IMG/VR virus record: IMGVR_UViG_3300042308_001511
Span: 1-64,000 of that record
Strand: one strand, 5' to 3'
DNA from: a virus
DNA: 64,000 nucleotides
Numbering within the stretch: position 1 is the first letter of the stretch; every line of letters starts with the position of its first letter. The notes beneath the pieces were generated by a model, which ran no database searches, had not been told where the DNA came from, and saw nothing but the letters and a program-made list of their open reading frames with translations. Below, piece after piece: positions 17,368 through 26,200 of the stretch. A program made the position numbers and the translations under genes.

Positions 17368-17688
17368 ATGGTTGCTTTTATAACAGAATTGAACAACGAC
17401 AACTACAAAGAATTCATCAAAGAAGGAGTAGTATTGGTAGACATTTGGGCTTCTTGGTGCAATCCTTGTCGCACAATATCACCAATTGTAGATAAAGTAT
17501 CTGCTGACTACCAAGGTAAAGCTAAAGTTGGAAAACTTGAAGCCGATCCAAATAGAGAACTCGTTTCCGAACTTGGAATTAAAAACATTCCTACATTACT
17601 TGTTTATAAAGACGGAGAGATTGTTGATAGATTAGTTGGTGCAGTTCAGGAAGATAAGATTACTGAGTCATTAGACGCACAAATCTAA
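17368..17688 (+). CDS. trx: Thioredoxin
   Basis: 106 aa, the standard size. The active site is WCNPC (Cys31, Cys34), a variant of WCGPC, followed by the conserved KxP-like region and the cis-Pro loop IPTLLVYKDGEIV. It reduces disulfides in the cytoplasm. The obvious phage uses are electron supply to the ribonucleotide reductase encoded at 51806-54352, whose C-terminal Cys pair needs it, or a processivity role as in T7, which uses the host protein. The next gene starts 1 bp after its stop. Confidence 0.95.
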   Translation: MVAFITELNNDNYKEFIKEGVVLVDIWASWCNPCRTISPIVDKVSADYQGKAKVGKLEADPNRELVSELGIKNIPTLLVYKDGEIVDRLVGAVQEDKITESLDAQI

Positions 17689-17689
17689 T

Positions 17690-18202
17690 ATGTACAAAAC
17701 ACTCGAAATATTGAATTATGAAGATAAAGTCCGCCGTATAGCGGATCTTATCTCGTTTAACGAGCCTTATGTTACCGTACTGGGTCACGACTCACACGGT
17801 GAGAGTATGATTGATTCCGTTCTCGAAAAACTTGGTGGTGATTACGTGGTTTCAATATACGACGTAGACGACCTAAGACAGGTACATAGGGACAGGAGGA
17901 TAGATAGTGTAATCAACGAGTGTGAAGAAGTCTCAAACATTCATCCAAACTTCCTTGCGATACGGTTAGAGAGAAAGATTGATGATACAATGTTGCAAGA
18001 CTTAAGAATCAAAGTCCGTCGGATATCACATCAGGCACACGAGATTGGTATCAGGGTGATATTCATATCACAGGTGAATAAAACTTTACCAGGAGACTCA
18101 CAGATGTCTTTCGTCGGTGGTATCCAGGTTATTTACGGAGCAGACCTGGCAATCGTCGCCATAGGAGAGAATGTCAAAGTGATTAAGAATAGATACGAAT
18201 AG
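17690..18202 (+). CDS. RecA-fold protein with degenerate Walker A
   Basis: 170 aa. VTVLGHDSHGESM at about 28-40 sits where a Walker A (GxxxxGKS) should be but has Glu in place of the Lys. The second half looks like the core of RecA/DnaB/RadA ATPases: IGIRVIFISQVNK is the beta-strand and sensor SQ, and GGIQVIYGADLAIVAIG then VKVIKNRYE match the gGxxxxxxAD...xKNR tail. It is therefore probably a catalytically dead RecA-fold protein, perhaps a regulator or partner of an active one. It is coupled to thioredoxin by position, and smpB follows after 23 bp. Confidence 0.6.
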   Translation: MYKTLEILNYEDKVRRIADLISFNEPYVTVLGHDSHGESMIDSVLEKLGGDYVVSIYDVDDLRQVHRDRRIDSVINECEEVSNIHPNFLAIRLERKIDDTMLQDLRIKVRRISHQAHEIGIRVIFISQVNKTLPGDSQMSFVGGIQVIYGADLAIVAIGENVKVIKNRYE

Positions 18203-18225
18203 AAGAACTTTTATAATTTAGAGCC

Positions 18226-18666
18226 ATGATGATAAAAAACAGAAAAGCATACCATGAGTACACAGTACTCGAAGATTTTGAGTGTGGTTTAATACTTACT
18301 GGTTCAGAGGTTAAGTCAATACGTGGTGGTGACGTAACTATTGGTGACTCTTTTGCTTATTTCAAAGCAGGTGAGATATTTGTGAAGAATATGAAAGTTT
18401 CACCGTATAAACAAGCACATAAAGCAGAGAAACACGATGAGAACCGTGAAAAAAAGTTACTTCTAAAAAAAAAGGAAATCGCTAAGATTGACAGGATGAT
18501 GGAAGAGAAGGGAACTACAATGATCCTACTTGATCTACACCTTAATAATAACCGAATAAAAGCGAAAATTGGTGTCTGTAAAGGTAAGAAACTTTGGAAC
18601 AAAAAAGAGGACATCAAACGACGTGATATTGATCGAGATATGAAAAGAGAGATTAGTCAAAGATGA
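18226..18666 (+). CDS. smpB: SsrA-binding protein SmpB
   Basis: 146 aa, the usual length. Diagnostic stretches are NRKAYHEYTVLEDFECGLIL, TGSEVKSIRGG, VSPYKQAH, REKKLLLKKKEI and the basic tail IGVCKGKKLWNKKEDIKRRD. SmpB carries tmRNA into stalled ribosomes, adding a degradation tag. I find no tmRNA gene in the window, so it should act on host tmRNA, on a phage one elsewhere, or independently. Its stop overlaps the next start by 4 bp. The nearby ClpP-like protease is a functional neighbour, since tagged proteins go to ClpXP. Confidence 0.95.
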   Translation: MMIKNRKAYHEYTVLEDFECGLILTGSEVKSIRGGDVTIGDSFAYFKAGEIFVKNMKVSPYKQAHKAEKHDENREKKLLLKKKEIAKIDRMMEEKGTTMILLDLHLNNNRIKAKIGVCKGKKLWNKKEDIKRRDIDRDMKREISQR

Positions 18667-19022
18667 GTAAGACCGAAGATGAGCTCAATGTGTTGGTAGA
18701 AATATTGAGTAAGGCCAACACAGAAGAAGAGATAATAGAACATTTACGAACAATGGTTAAGGGATTTAGTCCATCAATGTATATTGAATTCGTTCGTTCA
18801 AATCCATACTTCAAATCTTTATTTGAAGATGTGCGTCAAATTGTTTTCGAAGACATTGAAAAGATGAAGGATGCTATAAAGGATGAGATATTGGCCATAG
18901 ACAAAGAGAGATCTCACGATGATGAGGCTATGCAAAAACTTAGTAATTTAAAAATTGAGTGTAAGATGCTTTTGGTCGATTTGATTGAAAAAGAGAAAGA
19001 GATAATGGCTATAAAGATTTAG
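18663..19022 (+). CDS. Hypothetical helical protein coupled to smpB
   Basis: 119 aa, strongly acidic and helical, with a coiled coil over the last 50 residues (LSNLKIECKMLLVDLIEKEK). No domain recognised. ATGA overlap with smpB implies translational coupling, and SAH hydrolase starts 25 bp after its stop. Confidence 0.7.
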   Translation: MSKTEDELNVLVEILSKANTEEEIIEHLRTMVKGFSPSMYIEFVRSNPYFKSLFEDVRQIVFEDIEKMKDAIKDEILAIDKERSHDDEAMQKLSNLKIECKMLLVDLIEKEKEIMAIKI

Positions 19023-19047
19023 CCACATATAAAAATAAAAAAAAGTA

Positions 19048-20361
19048 ATGGTAGAAACAAATGAAAGACTTGCCTACAAAGTGAAAGATATGTCACTAGC
19101 AGAATGGGGAAGAAAAGAAATTACACTTGCAGAAGCTGAGATGCCTGGACTTATGGCACTAAGAGATGAATATGGAACTACTAAACCACTAACCGGATCT
19201 AGGATTGCGGGTTGTTTACATATGACAATTCAGACAGCAGTTCTTATTGAGACATTGGTTGAATTAGGTGCACAAGTTTCTTGGTCATCTTGTAACATAT
19301 TCTCTACACAGGATCACGCTGCTGCTGCGATTGCTGCCGCCGGAATTCCAGTTTATGCTTGGAAAGGTATGAATGAAGAAGAATTCGATTGGTGTATCGA
19401 ACAAACATTGTATGCATTTGAGGGTGGAGAACCTTTGAATATGATTCTTGATGATGGTGGGGATTTAACAAATATGGTATTTGACAGGTATCCTAATTTA
19501 GCAGCAGGTATCAAAGGTCTTTCCGAAGAAACTACAACCGGAGTTCATAGATTATATGAGAGAGTTAAGAATGGAACTCTTTTAGTTCCTGCAATTAACG
19601 TAAACGACTCAGTTACTAAATCAAAGTTTGATAACAAATATGGTTGTAAAGAGTCTTTGGTTGATGCAATTAGACGTGCAACTGATATAATGATGGCTGG
19701 TAAAGTTGCAGTTGTTTGTGGTTATGGTGACGTTGGTAAAGGATCTGCAGCATCTTTACAAGGTGCTGGTGCAAGGGTTATTGTTACTGAGATTGATCCA
19801 ATCTGTGCTCTTCAAGCAGCTATGGATGGTTATGAGGTAAAGAAACTGGATAACGTTATTGACAGAGTTGATATTGTGGTTACGGCAACTGGAAACAAAG
19901 ACATTGTTAATGAGAAACACTTCCGAAAAATGAAGGATAAGACAATTGTATGTAATATCGGACATTTTGATAACGAGATTGATATGGCTTGGTTGAACAC
20001 AAACTACGGTTCTACAAAGAACGAAGTGAAACCACAAGTTGACATCTACAATGTAGAAGGAAATGACATCATTATTCTCGCAGAAGGTAGATTAGTAAAT
20101 CTCGGTTGTGCAACTGGACATCCATCATTTGTTATGTCAAATTCTTTTGCAAATCAGACATTAGCACAAATTGAACTTTGGACGAACTATCAAAACTATG
20201 ATAATCAGGTTTATGTTTTACCTAAGAAGTTAGATGAAAAGGTTGCTATGTTACACCTTTCTAAAATCGGTGTAGAACTTGATGTACTTACTTATGAACA
20301 GGCCGAGTATATCGGTGTGTCGGTAGAAGGACCATTCAAAAACGATGAATATAGATACTAA
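19048..20361 (+). CDS. ahcY: S-adenosylhomocysteine hydrolase
   Basis: Converts S-adenosylhomocysteine, the inhibitory by-product of methyl transfer, to adenosine and homocysteine. 437 aa, near the usual bacterial size. Seen: substrate-domain segments ([30 protein letters not shown]), the NAD loop [14 protein letters not shown] (GxGxxGxG), [11 protein letters not shown], and the C-terminal DEYRY that reaches the partner subunit. All look intact. It is rare in phages. With the DNA methyltransferase at 46202 it suggests that the phage keeps methylation running in infected cells. It ends the plus-strand block at a bidirectional terminator. Confidence 0.95.
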   Translation: MVETNERLAYKVKDMSLAEWGRKEITLAEAEMPGLMALRDEYGTTKPLTGSRIAGCLHMTIQTAVLIETLVELGAQVSWSSCNIFSTQDHAAAAIAAAGIPVYAWKGMNEEEFDWCIEQTLYAFEGGEPLNMILDDGGDLTNMVFDRYPNLAAGIKGLSEETTTGVHRLYERVKNGTLLVPAINVNDSVTKSKFDNKYGCKESLVDAIRRATDIMMAGKVAVVCGYGDVGKGSAASLQGAGARVIVTEIDPICALQAAMDGYEVKKLDNVIDRVDIVVTATGNKDIVNEKHFRKMKDKTIVCNIGHFDNEIDMAWLNTNYGSTKNEVKPQVDIYNVEGNDIIILAEGRLVNLGCATGHPSFVMSNSFANQTLAQIELWTNYQNYDNQVYVLPKKLDEKVAMLHLSKIGVELDVLTYEQAEYIGVSVEGPFKNDEYRY

Positions 20362-20374
20362 ATATCTAAAAATA

Positions 20375-20404
20375 AAAAGCCTCGACTTAGTCGAGGCTTT
20401 TTTT
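20375..20404. terminator. Bidirectional terminator
   Basis: Twelve-bp stem AAAAGCCTCGAC / GTCGAGGCTTTT with a TTA loop lies between the convergent SAH hydrolase and glycosyltransferase genes and can serve both. Confidence 0.85.
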
Positions 20405-21362
20405 ATACAGTTGGACCATCAAAAACTTTTGGTTCTTCACCTTCTTTGATTAGTTGACTTTTTGGTGGAGTAGGTTTTGTTACAAATTCACCTACTTTCA
20501 AAGATTGTATTATTACATCAACATCGAACATCTCCGCAGTAGAAGAAACAATCTGTGTTGGATCACCAACTATATCGTATGGTTCATAAATACTATTCTT
20601 TAAATCACCTGCTTGAAAATTACCATATATGTTATCATGTATATCATATCCTAATACAATTGGACTATTACAACCCCATAATACCGTTGATTTTAGACCA
20701 AAAGCCGCGGAAGCGTGTTGTATAAAAGAGTCAATAAGTAATCTTCTATCTGAGTGAAGGAGCATAAGAGCAGTTTGTCTTAGACCTGTTATATATGATT
20801 CTGCATTATTCAATTGTATTTGATCATGTCTCCTAATTTGTATTACTCTAAACTCATCACAAAGTTCGTCAATAACTTTTTGTACTATAGATGGTGGTAT
20901 ATCTCTGGCCCAAGAGTATTTATGTTGTTGATTTTCTGAACCACCAAAAGCGTTGACCATAAGTATTGGTCTTTCGTCTTTATTTATCATTTTCTGACAG
21001 AAGTCGTTTTCTAATTGTGTAAAATACATCTCTGGAATAGGACCATCCCAATTAACACCACATAATTCACACCATATATCAGTTACATGTCTTCTTCTGT
21101 ATATGTAGTCAGTGGTTTTATATGGATCGTGAAGAAATATTAAAGAGTTTTTATCATCGATGAAGTCGCTATAGAAATACTGCATCGTTCCAAAATGTAT
21201 TACTTTATGAACTCTTTGATTATTTAGCCATACATCTGTATGTGCAGTAACGACTACTATTTTTCGATTAGGATATGTTTTGTTGATGGCTCTTACAACC
21301 GCAGTTGCCATTACATTTTTACCAATACCACCTTCAATTTGAATAACTACGTAACTACTCAT
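20403..21362 (-). CDS. GT9-like (heptosyltransferase-type) glycosyltransferase
   Basis: 319 aa. The N-terminus IQIEGGIGKNVMATAVVRAI followed by KIVVVTAHTDVWLNN is typical of GT-B enzymes of family GT9 (ADP-heptose:LPS heptosyltransferases). Later, RRLLIDSFIQHASAAFGLKS, with its SxxQHASAA, corresponds to the nucleotide-sugar loop, and TVLWGCNSP to the following strand. A proline-rich 30-residue tail follows. It sits directly before a fibre gene cluster, so it may glycosylate the Ser/Thr-rich fibres or change host surface sugars; both are inference. The front has GTAATATAAC, a weaker form of the phage element. Confidence 0.7.
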   Translation of the reverse strand: MSSYVVIQIEGGIGKNVMATAVVRAINKTYPNRKIVVVTAHTDVWLNNQRVHKVIHFGTMQYFYSDFIDDKNSLIFLHDPYKTTDYIYRRRHVTDIWCELCGVNWDGPIPEMYFTQLENDFCQKMINKDERPILMVNAFGGSENQQHKYSWARDIPPSIVQKVIDELCDEFRVIQIRRHDQIQLNNAESYITGLRQTALMLLHSDRRLLIDSFIQHASAAFGLKSTVLWGCNSPIVLGYDIHDNIYGNFQAGDLKNSIYEPYDIVGDPTQIVSSTAEMFDVDVIIQSLKVGEFVTKPTPPKSQLIKEGEEPKVFDGPTV

Positions 21363-21407
21363 ATAACTAAATTTTTTATAGTTATATTACTATTATGTTT
21401 TTAGTTC

Positions 21408-23183
21408 TTATATGTAAAGTGGTATTTTTAAATCTACATTATTTATTTTTGCACATAGGAAATGACTGAATGTTCCAGCAGATGCCGTTCCAATCCAGCT
21501 ATATGTTGATGCTAAAACCAATTGGTTATTAGCAGTTGGTAGTGCACAATAACCAATTACGATATTGTTACAAAATGCGGCATAAGTTACTCTCGTATCA
21601 GAACGAGAACCTATTGTAATATTTCTACATCCACCAGTACTTGAACCTGCACAATAACCAATTATAATACTATCACACAAATCAATCGCAGTAGTACTCG
21701 TTGAGTTCTTACCTGCATCAAAACCTATTATAACATTACACTTACCACCACTTCCTGAACCTGCACGAGCACCAATAACAACACTTTGACCTCCTAGTGC
21801 ATCTGATTGATGGCCAACCGCAACACTATAACATATATCAGTGTTTGTTGTGACACCGTTTATAGAACCATAAACTCCAGATCCCTGACCAACAAATGTA
21901 TTACCACATCCATTCGTCAAATCACGACCAGCATCATTACCAATATAGACGTTTGAAATACCATTTGAGTTAAACATACCAGAACAAACACCAACGAAAG
22001 AATTTAAACATCCAGAATTATTACATGAACCAGATTGTAATCCAACAAATGTATTTTCACAACCTGTATTATTTTTCAAACCTGAACAAACACCAACGAA
22101 TACGTTACTTCTACCAGTGGTTGTACAGAATCCTGAACACATTCCAACGAATGTGTTTGAATTACCTGTACTTATGCAATATCCGGCACCAAACCCAATA
22201 ATTGTACTCGATGTACCTGTATAAAATGCACCTGATTGAAGTCCTGAACCTGCACATGCACCAACGAATACGTTACCTGAACCACTTGTTGCGTTTCTAC
22301 CCGAACAGAATCCAATGAATGTGTTACACGCACTTGTGTTAAGATATCCCGATTGATATCCTACATTAACACTACCACCTGTCAAAGTGTTACACGCACC
22401 TGCACAAGATCCCAACATCACATTTGCATTACCACTTGTATTTTTTGTACCGGCTTGGTATCCAACAAAAGTATTATCTGCCGCTGTAGTTACACACCCA
22501 GAAAGGTTTCCTACAAACACGTTTTTATTTGCGGCGGCGTTGGCAGCGTTACAACCAGCTTCGTGACCTATAATAACGTTTTCCGAACCTGACGAGTTAA
22601 GTCCTGCCCAAGATCCGATAAAAGTACTTTTGCACGCACCCAAACTTGAGTTTCCTGCCTGAAATCCAACAAAGGTATTGTGACCAAGTGACCCTGTTTT
22701 ATTTGCACCCGCTTCTGTACCTATGAACGTATTACACTCTCCTGATGTATTACTAGCACCTGATTTGAATCCTACGAATGTGTTACAATTTGCGGTGTTA
22801 GTCGCACTAGATCCTGCACACGCACCCAAAAAAGTATTACCCGACTGTGTTGTTAGTGCATGTCCTGCAGTAAGACCTAAGAATGTATTATTTGTTCCGG
22901 TTACGGGAACAGAACCTCCTATTTCGTTGAATGATAGATTACCTTTTGGATAATCAACTAATCCGAATCCAGTAAGACCAGTAGCCACACTAAGTTGTAC
23001 AGAAAAATAAGGTTGTGCTGCATTAATACTTCCTGAACCCGAACCGGTTCCAGCGGTCGCCCATCTGACTATATTATCATTGCCCAGTACGAGGTATTTT
23101 GTCGATTGTGTGGATCCTGATGCTGTCGCTACAGATGCTGTTGCTATTGCAAGACCTTTCCTTATATAAAATTCGTTAGCCAT
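21408..23183 (-). CDS. Cys-rich beta-roll tail fibre with NTFIG repeats
   Basis: 591 aa. After about 100 residues the chain is a run of some twenty 18-23-residue repeats of the form NTFxGxxAGxxxxxG (for example GNTFLGACAG, CNTFVGFKSG, NVFVGACAG). Such repeats build a beta-roll or beta-prism in trimeric adhesins and fibres. About 28 cysteines sit at repeated places (CNTF, xCxG), which is unusual for a phage fibre. The N-terminus (EFYIRKGLAIATASVATASG) is likely the attachment part. The end (INNVDLKIPLYI) is short, with no chaperone domain. A TTAATATATA element lies 38 bp upstream. Confidence 0.8.
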   Translation of the reverse strand: MANEFYIRKGLAIATASVATASGSTQSTKYLVLGNDNIVRWATAGTGSGSGSINAAQPYFSVQLSVATGLTGFGLVDYPKGNLSFNEIGGSVPVTGTNNTFLGLTAGHALTTQSGNTFLGACAGSSATNTANCNTFVGFKSGASNTSGECNTFIGTEAGANKTGSLGHNTFVGFQAGNSSLGACKSTFIGSWAGLNSSGSENVIIGHEAGCNAANAAANKNVFVGNLSGCVTTAADNTFVGYQAGTKNTSGNANVMLGSCAGACNTLTGGSVNVGYQSGYLNTSACNTFIGFCSGRNATSGSGNVFVGACAGSGLQSGAFYTGTSSTIIGFGAGYCISTGNSNTFVGMCSGFCTTTGRSNVFVGVCSGLKNNTGCENTFVGLQSGSCNNSGCLNSFVGVCSGMFNSNGISNVYIGNDAGRDLTNGCGNTFVGQGSGVYGSINGVTTNTDICYSVAVGHQSDALGGQSVVIGARAGSGSGGKCNVIIGFDAGKNSTSTTAIDLCDSIIIGYCAGSSTGGCRNITIGSRSDTRVTYAAFCNNIVIGYCALPTANNQLVLASTYSWIGTASAGTFSHFLCAKINNVDLKIPLYI

Positions 23184-23221
23184 TTGTTACCTAATTTTTT
23201 CACTGTCCAAAACAGGTAGTA

Positions 23222-23232
23222 TATATATTAAT
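23222..23232 (-). promoter_or_regulatory. Phage promoter-like element ATTAATATATA
   Basis: 38 bp before the ATG of the Cys-rich fibre gene; same core TTAATATATA as at the other sites. Confidence 0.5.
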
Positions 23233-23253
23233 CTTTGTATGTGTGTATTTAAA

Positions 23254-23284
23254 AAAGAAGAGCGACATTGTCGCTCTTCTTTTA
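23254..23284 (-). terminator. Terminator of the giant fibre gene
   Basis: AAGAAGAGCGACA / TCGCTCTTCTT stem with A/T flanks, 12 bp past the end of the 2709-aa gene and before the promoter element of the next gene. Confidence 0.8.
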
Positions 23285-23295
23285 TTCTTTTTTAT

Positions 23296-26200
23296 TTATA
23301 CTGCTCTTATTATAGCTTTTATTGTCCATATTCCACCACCAACTGCCGTTGTTGCACTAAGTAATACGTTTGTGCCCGAAAGTGAAACATTTAATGTTAT
23401 AGCACCAGTGCCAGATCCTATGTCTTGTGTACTCGTCTCATTGTATTCGAGATTAGTACCGTTCCATATTGCAACTATAGTCCCTGCTCTTGTACTCAAA
23501 CCACTCTGAACGTTGTAGTCTATGTGTGCCGATGTGTATGTTGTTGCACTGAATTGGTAGATTGTTGAATTTACAAGTCCTGCTGCTCTTACTTGTTTGG
23601 TAGTTGTATATAATGAAGGTGCTTGGTAGTCTCCCATCACAATTGTGTTGTCCGAGAATGCTTCGAATACCGGAATACCAGATATATCATTCACAGAGAA
23701 AAGTGATCCGACTAAGTTATCTGTTGCTGTTAGTATTTCACCTGCAACACCATCTGTTTTTATAATCGTAGAGTTTGCAATATTACTTCTTACGTGTAAT
23801 TCTGCAGTAGGTACGGTTAGACCGATACCAACATTACCGAAACGATCAACACGCATTCTCTCAGTACCTCTTGTTCCAATCACAACATTGTTGTTCATAT
23901 CATCAACAGTTGAGTATCCTGTTATATCTATGTATGTTTTTCCACTACCGGGGTTTGTACCACCACCTGCAGATATTCTAAGGAATCCATCATCATAATT
24001 AGAACCAGAAGCACCATATGCTCTTATCTCACCATTTGTAAGTGTTCCCGCAGAAACGGTTGGTCGTAAAGACGTGTTATTTAGTCCAGAAAGAACGTTT
24101 ATTGAACCTGCAACATCTAATTTAGCACTAGGAGATGCTGTACCTATACCCACATCACCACTTGTAGAGATTACGAATTGTGTTGTGTCTGGATTCGTAA
24201 AATCTTCTACTACGAATGCATTACCAGTTCCGGTTTGTGTAATTCTTACTAAATCGGTTGTGGTTGAACCTGATGCTATTATTGCAGATACTGTGTTAGA
24301 TGTAATATGAAGTCTTGCAGCAGCTGATAATGTACCAATACCAACATTATCACCATTTAGATAAATAGAACTTGTTGCGGATAAGTTATTCACACTTCTC
24401 CAATATGGTACATAATTTACAACACCAGAACCAGTAACACCATTTACTGCTGCAAGTATATTAGAATATGTTAACCAAGAACCATGCCCAGTTGCATCAG
24501 ATACAAGTGCTTTATTTACACCTTGTGTTGTATCTTGAAGTCTGAATCCAGTTGCAACAGAAGATGCCCAGATGTGCATTTTTGCAGTGTTAGAGAAAGT
24601 ACCAATTGAAACTCCACCACCATCTGCTTGCATAATGATTGGTTTCGTTCCGCCTACTCCTCTGGTTGCCGCATACATATAAGCAAAATCCATTCTTTGG
24701 TCTACACCCATAACAAAGTAATCACCACCTGTAGAAGGACTACCTATCATAAGTGCGTGTAATGCATTCGTTCCTGCACTATACGAAGTACCTAATGGTC
24801 CAGTGTTTATTGAAAGATAAGATGTTGGGTTTATTGCGGTATTAGAATAATCACCTATACCGACGTTTCCATCTGATGCAATTCTCATTCTTTCTAAAAC
24901 ACCATTTGATGCAATTGCTCTATTTCCAGTTGATATTGTTCCAGTTCTGAATACTAACGAACCTGCCTGAGTTGCACCTGCAGTTATAGATCCTACACCT
25001 GCTACTGAATAAGTCCCATTCATAAATTGAACTAATCCATTTACTGCAGTATTTGTTGTAGATACAACATTTCTCGAAAGAGATAACACTGAATCGTCAC
25101 CAGCGAAATTTATATGTAATGGTGATATAGGTGTAGTAGTTCCTATACCAACATAGTTATTTTCACCTTCTAACGTCATAACAGTATTTGTGTTATCGTT
25201 GAAGTTTAGTCTATATGATTGTGTTGAACCAGAATCGGTGATGTTCCATTGTTTGTGTGATGATGTTGCACCACCATTTGTTTGATTTGCAATATATAAA
25301 CTTTCTAAAGAAGAACCACCTAATGATATTGGAAAAGTTGCACGTGATAACCATCTTACATTCAATGGATCAATTGTTTGTGTTGATTTTATAAGTTCTC
25401 CAGACGCCCATGTCCATCCTAAACTATAACCAAGTGTCTTTTCAACGTAGATTCTCATATCGTGTCCTGGTGACTGATCAATTGAGAAAAGTCCTTCTAA
25501 GTAATAAATTGTTGATGTTGTTGTAGGATTTTCGTTTTTGACAATTCTTACTTCCTTAATGTAATTCGCGTTTCCGAATTTTTGTAGAGAAAGTGTTGTT
25601 ACGTCAGTATAGTCTTTATATGCGTCTATTACATATGTAACTGGTAAATAGTTTCCACCTGTGTAAGAAATAATTATTCTTATATTACCTCGTCCTGATG
25701 GGTTGGAAACGGAACCAATTTGATACCAATATTGTTCAGTTATGTTTGTAGATGATATTGATGCCGTCCCCACATATTCAACCGTAAGTGGACCTGCAAT
25801 AGTAACAGATCCTGTTGCAGAAAATGTTCCAGTAAGGTTAAGTATTGAACCATCAAATGTTAGATTTTGTTCTGCTGTTACATTTGGTGATGTTCCGTTT
25901 AATGTTATTATACCATTATTAGTATTTCCAGTCAATGCTAATGAACCTGTAGGTCCAATTGGACCAGTAGAACCTTGTGGTCCTTGTGTACCGGATGTTC
26001 CTGATGATCCTGATGTTCCACTTGAACCGGATGTTCCTGATGATCCTGACGATCCACTTGTTCCTGAAGATCCTGACGATCCACTTGTTCCTGATGATCC
26101 TGACGATCCTCTTGTTCCTGATGATCCTGACGATCCACTTGTTCCTGACGACCCAGAAGTACCAGACGACCCTGATGTTCCTGACGACCCTGATGTTCCT

